This document shows positions 60,429 through 64,000 of a stretch of DNA of 64,000 nt, in pieces. Location of the stretch: NCBI RefSeq assembly GCF_008638305.1, contig NZ_VTPZ01000001.1:434001-498000 (forward strand), in the 5' to 3' direction. The notes under the pieces were generated by a model, which worked only from the letters and a program-made list of their open reading frames with translations, was not told the origin of the DNA and did not search any database. How positions within the stretch are numbered: the stretch's first letter is position 1; every line of letters starts with the position of its first letter. Source of the stretch: Pseudomonas profundi (GTDB lineage Bacteria > Pseudomonadota > Gammaproteobacteria > Pseudomonadales > Pseudomonadaceae). Both the position numbers and the translations under genes were made by a program.

Positions 60429-61063
60429 CAGGCCACCTGCCCGAGATCAAGACGACGCAGACCGTCAATATGGTCGAGGCTATGATGCGTGGTCAGGATC
60501 ACCGTGCCGCCCTGCTCTGCATGATCCAGCACATGTTTCTCCAACGCCGCAACGCCGGCCTTGTCGACTGCCGTGAAGGGTTCGTCGAGTATCCACACCG
60601 GGTGCGCTTCGAGATACAACCTGGCAAGCGCCACCCGCCGCTGCTGACCGGCTGACAGGGTATGACAGGGAACGTCCTCGAAACCACGCAATCCGACCTG
60701 GCCCAGAGCATCGCTGATACGCTGCCGATCAACCGGCTCACTGAGCGCGCATAGCCAACTGAGATTTTCTTCGGCGGTGAGGTTCGCCTTCACCGCCGGC
60801 GCGTGACCGATAAAGAGCCGAGAATGCCGCCATTGCTCGCGTCCGCCTCCAGCGAAAACGGAGGCGTCGCCATAGCGCACATCGCCGCCGACAGCCGGCA
60901 GCAATCCTGCGAGAATGCGCAACAGGCTGGTTTTGCCTGAGCCATTAGGACCGGCCACCTGCAGCACCTGGCCACCTTGCAGCGAAAAGGAAAGGTCGGA
61001 AAACAACTCCCGCTGGTCGCGCTCACAGGTCAACTTGTGTATTTCAATAGGCAGTGATTTCAC
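60428..61063 (-). CDS. ccmA: Haem ABC exporter ATPase CcmA
   Basis: A 211-residue ABC ATPase. Walker A is GPNGSGKTSLL, the signature is LSAGQQRRVALARL and Walker B is VWILDEPF. It is the first gene of ccmABCDEFGHI. The operon promoter should lie in 61064-61236, shared divergently with the FliK-like gene. Confidence 0.96.
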   Translation of the reverse strand: MKSLPIEIHKLTCERDQRELFSDLSFSLQGGQVLQVAGPNGSGKTSLLRILAGLLPAVGGDVRYGDASVFAGGGREQWRHSRLFIGHAPAVKANLTAEENLSWLCALSEPVDRQRISDALGQVGLRGFEDVPCHTLSAGQQRRVALARLYLEAHPVWILDEPFTAVDKAGVAALEKHVLDHAEQGGTVILTTHHSLDHIDGLRRLDLGQVA

Positions 61064-61236
61064 TGTCTCTCCAGGTTGGCGCAGCCGGGAATCGCAGCCA
61101 GATTCATGTTCGCAGGCGTTCAGCCGCTATACTGACAGGGCGCCTGAATGGCGCATTCTGGCCGGTTCTTTACGGGGGGCCATTATACATACAGCCTTTC
61201 GGTGAAGGGCCCTGATTTATATCAAGTTGTGGCGCC

Positions 61237-62871
61237 ATGACATCCGATTTCCGCCTGCCTTCCATCGCCAGCCCGCCTGCTTCCGGGCCTGCCAGCCGCT
61301 CCAATACCAGCGCGAGCATTGCGCTGCAGTTACTGCGGCCTATTGACGCACAGATGCTCGATGCCCGCGGAACAGCCAAAGCCGAGGTTATCAGCAGTAC
61401 AGCGCGCGCCGGTCAGTTCGAACTGCTACTGCGTATCGCCCGGTCCGATGGATTTCCACAAGCCGAGGTCAAAGTCACCAGCCGCGAACAGATCCCCAGC
61501 GGCACCCAGCTGCTGGTACAGGCTGTCAATCAGACGCGGATGCTGGCCTCGGTTCAGGCGGCGGCCGCATCCAGTGCGCCGCTGAATGCTCCCCTTACTC
61601 GCCTGGATCCGACCCAGTTCCCTGCGGACGCCAGTCTGCAGGCCCGGGTATTGACACAGCAGGTCATTGAGAACGGCGCTCAGCAGCGATTCGCTCTGCT
61701 CGCGCGCATCGTACAGGGCGCGGGGGTCGGGTCAACCCTGTCACTGGTGAGCAGCAAGCCGGTGGAACCCGGCACGCTGTTACAGGCTACGGTTGGCGCC
61801 TCGGGCGAGTTGCGCGTCGCCGCGCCCAGCGAGCAACTGCGCCAATTAGCTGTCTCGTTGGGCCTGCGCGATAGCCTGCAGCGCCAGGCTTCGGCAGAAC
61901 CCCTGATGGCTCAGCTCGAACGCATCACAGGCGCTGCCCCGGAGAGAATACAGCCGGCGATGCGCCAGGTGCTCATGCATGTTTCGACCGTCGCCCAACT
62001 CAGTACCGAAGCGGGCGTGGCGCAGGCGGTGAAGCAGAGCGGCCTGTTTCTGGAGAACAATCTGGCCATGCTGGCCAACGCATTGAAGACCCGCCCGGGC
62101 GGCACCGAAATGCCTGCCGGGCAAGCGGCAGCCGTGCAACTGCCTCCATTGAACAAGGTACTTGCACTGCTGGCCGGACTGGCCACGCCACCGGGTGTCG
62201 AACCCTTGCCCGGTGCAGATCTCAAGGCTTCGCTGACTAATCTGTTACTGAATCTGCAACAACAATTGCCAGCCGAAAGCCGCGCGTTGCTCGCATTGCC
62301 CCCCGGCCCCTGGCAGAAAATCCCCGGCATCCGGCCCGGCGCCTTCCCGCTGCCTTCGCGCGTGTTGCAGAACATGAGCGAAACGCCGGATCTAGGTAGC
62401 TTGCTGCGCCTCACTGCGGCGCTGCTCTCGCGCATCCAGCACCATCAATTGCAGAGCCTTGGCCAGAGCCAGAGCTTTGCCGATGGCAGCAGCCAGACCG
62501 TATGGCAACTGGAGATTCCCCTACGGGACGGCCAGCAGTTCAATCACGTACAGGTGCGGGTACAACGCGACGACGCGGCCCCATCGAAAAAGACGCTTGA
62601 GCCAATACCCCGCTGGGAAGTCCGTCTGGCGTTTGATCTTGAACCGTTAGGCCCGATGCAGGCGATTGCCCGGCTCTACAAGGGCAAGGTCAGCAGTGAA
62701 TTCTGGGCAGAGCGGCCGGCTACACTGAACCTGCTTGATAGCGAGCTGGGCCGGTTGCGTGATCGACTACTGGCCAAAGGACTCTCGGTCGGTGAGTTAA
62801 GCTGGCACCAGGGCACGCCGCCGCCACCGAGGCAGGCAGTACAGCAGAACTGGGTAGACGAGATAACCTGA
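61237..62871 (+). CDS. FliK-like flagellar hook-length control family protein
   Basis: A 544-residue Gln/Ala/Pro-rich protein whose C-terminal domain (about residues 410-520; WQLEIPLRDGQQFNHVQVRV, then LFDLEPLGP-like and FWAERPATL segments) matches the FliK C-terminal domain. It is next to a stand-alone FhlB and not in the main flagellar cluster, as in P. aeruginosa, so whether it measures hook length is unclear. It overlaps the fhlB start by one base. Confidence 0.8.
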   Translation: MTSDFRLPSIASPPASGPASRSNTSASIALQLLRPIDAQMLDARGTAKAEVISSTARAGQFELLLRIARSDGFPQAEVKVTSREQIPSGTQLLVQAVNQTRMLASVQAAAASSAPLNAPLTRLDPTQFPADASLQARVLTQQVIENGAQQRFALLARIVQGAGVGSTLSLVSSKPVEPGTLLQATVGASGELRVAAPSEQLRQLAVSLGLRDSLQRQASAEPLMAQLERITGAAPERIQPAMRQVLMHVSTVAQLSTEAGVAQAVKQSGLFLENNLAMLANALKTRPGGTEMPAGQAAAVQLPPLNKVLALLAGLATPPGVEPLPGADLKASLTNLLLNLQQQLPAESRALLALPPGPWQKIPGIRPGAFPLPSRVLQNMSETPDLGSLLRLTAALLSRIQHHQLQSLGQSQSFADGSSQTVWQLEIPLRDGQQFNHVQVRVQRDDAAPSKKTLEPIPRWEVRLAFDLEPLGPMQAIARLYKGKVSSEFWAERPATLNLLDSELGRLRDRLLAKGLSVGELSWHQGTPPPPRQAVQQNWVDEIT

Positions 62872-63161
62872 TGACCGACCCCAAACAGGCCATTGCGCTG
62901 GTGTACGACGGCGAGCAGGCCCCAACACTGACCGCTAAGGGAGAAGGCGATCTGGCCGAGCAGATTGTGCAGCTGGCCATGGAATATGAAGTGCCGATAT
63001 ATGAAAACGCCGACCTGGCAAAGATGCTCGCGCGCATGGAGCTTGGTGATGAAATTCCCGAGGAGCTCTACCGTACCATTGCGGAGATCATTGCCTTCGC
63101 CTGGTACCTGAAAGGCAAGGCGCCGGTGGGATTTGTCCCGCCAGAAGATGATTTTTCCTGA
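62871..63161 (+). CDS. FhlB-like stand-alone FlhB C-terminal domain protein
   Basis: A 96-residue homologue of the cytoplasmic domain of the type III export switch FlhB. It begins where FlhB's post-cleavage fragment begins (QAIALVYDGEQAPTLTAKGEG), so the NPTH autocleavage site itself is absent. Such FhlB proteins can substitute for the cleaved FlhB fragment in other bacteria. Coupled to the FliK-like gene by a one-base overlap (TGATG). Confidence 0.83.
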   Translation: MTDPKQAIALVYDGEQAPTLTAKGEGDLAEQIVQLAMEYEVPIYENADLAKMLARMELGDEIPEELYRTIAEIIAFAWYLKGKAPVGFVPPEDDFS

Positions 63162-63182
63162 ATTCAAACAGACAGAATGGCC

Positions 63183-63590
63183 TCAGGATTTGTCCTGGCG
63201 CGCCGCATGCAGCCGGGCCACCAGTTCGGCCTCAGCCTTTGACAGGCCACAGGACTGGGTAACATCCTCGATGCTTGCGCCCAAGCCCACCAGCCGCGCA
63301 GCCTGGTTATAAGGCATGGACTGCGGGTCCTGCTGCTCGAAGCGTTGCTGCTTGTCTTCGATGCGCTTGAGCTGATCGCGTAACGCAAACAGCTCTTCGC
63401 CCATGCCGATCGTACCCTGCTGATAACCGCTGATATCCTTGAGCAGCTGCTCAACTCGCTGCTGCTGCGCAGCGTCCTGCTCATCCAGGCGCCGGGCCAG
63501 GCGTCGATACGCAAGGGTCAGCGCAGCCAGGGCCGCAATAAGCAGCCCCAGCCCCAACCCCAGCAATAACACCCACCCTGACTCGGCCAT
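63183..63590 (-). CDS. DUF2802 membrane-anchored protein
   Basis: A 135-residue protein of unknown function found beside cheW in Pseudomonas. An N-terminal membrane helix (VLLLGLGLGLLIAALAAL) is followed by a coiled coil (about residues 35-90) and a small helix-turn-helix-like C-terminus (ARLVGLGASIEDVTQSCGLSKAEAELV). The start at 63590 is chosen for its proximity to the membrane helix; the frame is open to 63620, overlapping cheW. Confidence 0.75.
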   Translation of the reverse strand: MAESGWVLLLGLGLGLLIAALAALTLAYRRLARRLDEQDAAQQQRVEQLLKDISGYQQGTIGMGEELFALRDQLKRIEDKQQRFEQQDPQSMPYNQAARLVGLGASIEDVTQSCGLSKAEAELVARLHAARQDKS

Positions 63591-63595
63591 GTAGA

Positions 63596-64000
63596 TCAAA
63601 AGCCCTGCAGCTCGGCCCACTCATCCTCGGTCATCATCTTTTCCAGATCGACCAGGATCAGCAGCTCGTTATTCTTGTTGCATACGCCCTGAATGAACTT
63701 GGCAGACTCGTCGGTACCGACATTTGGCGCGGTCTCGATCTCGGACTGCTTCAGGTAAACCACTTCGGCGACGCTGTCGACCAGAATGCCGATAACCTGC
63801 TTGTCCGCCTCGATGATCACCACACGGGTGGCATCAGTGATCGGCGCCGGGCTCAGACCGAAGCGCTGGCGGGTATCGATCACCGTCACCACGTTACCGC
63901 GCAGGTTGATGATGCCCAGCACATATGAAGGTGCGCCTGGCACCGGAGCAATTTCGGTATAACGCAGCACTTCCTGTACCTGCATGACATTGATCCCATA
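63596..64000 (-). CDS. cheW: Chemotaxis coupling protein CheW (5' end outside window)
   Basis: Adaptor linking CheA kinase to receptors. The visible part runs from about residue 30 to the C-terminus: MQVQEVLRYTEIAPVPGAPSYVLGIINLRGN, then VVIIEADKQVIGILVDSVAEVV. The bases right of the first in-window ATG (63983) read as YGINV, so the gene continues beyond the right edge. About 160 residues would be the full length. Downstream of it lies the DUF2802 gene. Confidence 0.95.
   Translation of the reverse strand, partial: YGINVMQVQEVLRYTEIAPVPGAPSYVLGIINLRGNVVTVIDTRQRFGLSPAPITDATRVVIIEADKQVIGILVDSVAEVVYLKQSEIETAPNVGTDESAKFIQGVCNKNNELLILVDLEKMMTEDEWAELQGF

Overview
This window looks like a chromosomal segment of a gammaproteobacterium of the Pseudomonas lineage, possibly Halopseudomonas. 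The evidence is the ccmABCDEFGHI - FliK-like - FhlB - DUF2802 - cheW neighbourhood, the smc-zipA-ligA block, O6-type WbpO/WbpP proteins, and REP elements paired with REP-associated tyrosine transposases (RAYTs). No rRNA, tRNA or CRISPR array was seen. The genus is an inference; no 16S or marker-gene comparison could be run.

Left end (1-10.4 kb) is surface polysaccharide. On the minus strand, an RfaH-type antiterminator is followed by a perfect 12-base ops element, then wzz, wbpO and wbpP, and the operon continues off the left edge. A beta-CASP metallo-hydrolase lies upstream on the same strand. Divergent from it is a Wzb/Wzc/Wza-like export set (low-molecular-weight tyrosine phosphatase, tyrosine autokinase, outer-membrane exporter) with a VanZ-like membrane protein.

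10.4-14.4 kb holds REP-family-1 arrays around a RAYT and a DEAD-box helicase. 14.4-27.7 kb holds three paralogous DUF1302 (outer-membrane barrel) / DUF1329 (periplasmic, LolA-like) gene pairs. Each pair has its own intrinsic terminator, and two of the pairs are divergent from AraC-family regulators. The two regulator-adjacent intergenic regions share sequence blocks at matching distances from the start codons.

27.7-41.2 kb begins with another REP array and a secreted methyltransferase-like protein. A lipid-type catabolic set follows: an ACAD10/11-type acyl-CoA dehydrogenase, an SDR, an ACAD10/11-type kinase, a second-type SurE phosphatase and another SDR. Beyond an Ogt/AlkB alkylation-repair pair come a FadE-like dehydrogenase, a thiolase and an MFS transporter on the minus strand. 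The separate kinase and dehydrogenase genes correspond to the two halves of the mammalian ACAD10/11 fusion and to LvaA/LvaC of levulinate catabolism, so 4-hydroxyacyl-CoA processing is a reasonable prediction. The DUF1302/DUF1329 pairs may supply or move the hydrophobic substrate; that link is inference from position.

41.2-64 kb is mostly housekeeping: ydcH-like, dusC, ligA, zipA, smc, an MFS and a DASS carrier, a second RAYT with its own REP family, the complete ccmABCDEFGHI cytochrome c maturation operon, a FliK-like protein, stand-alone FhlB, a DUF2802 protein and a cheW gene cut by the right edge.
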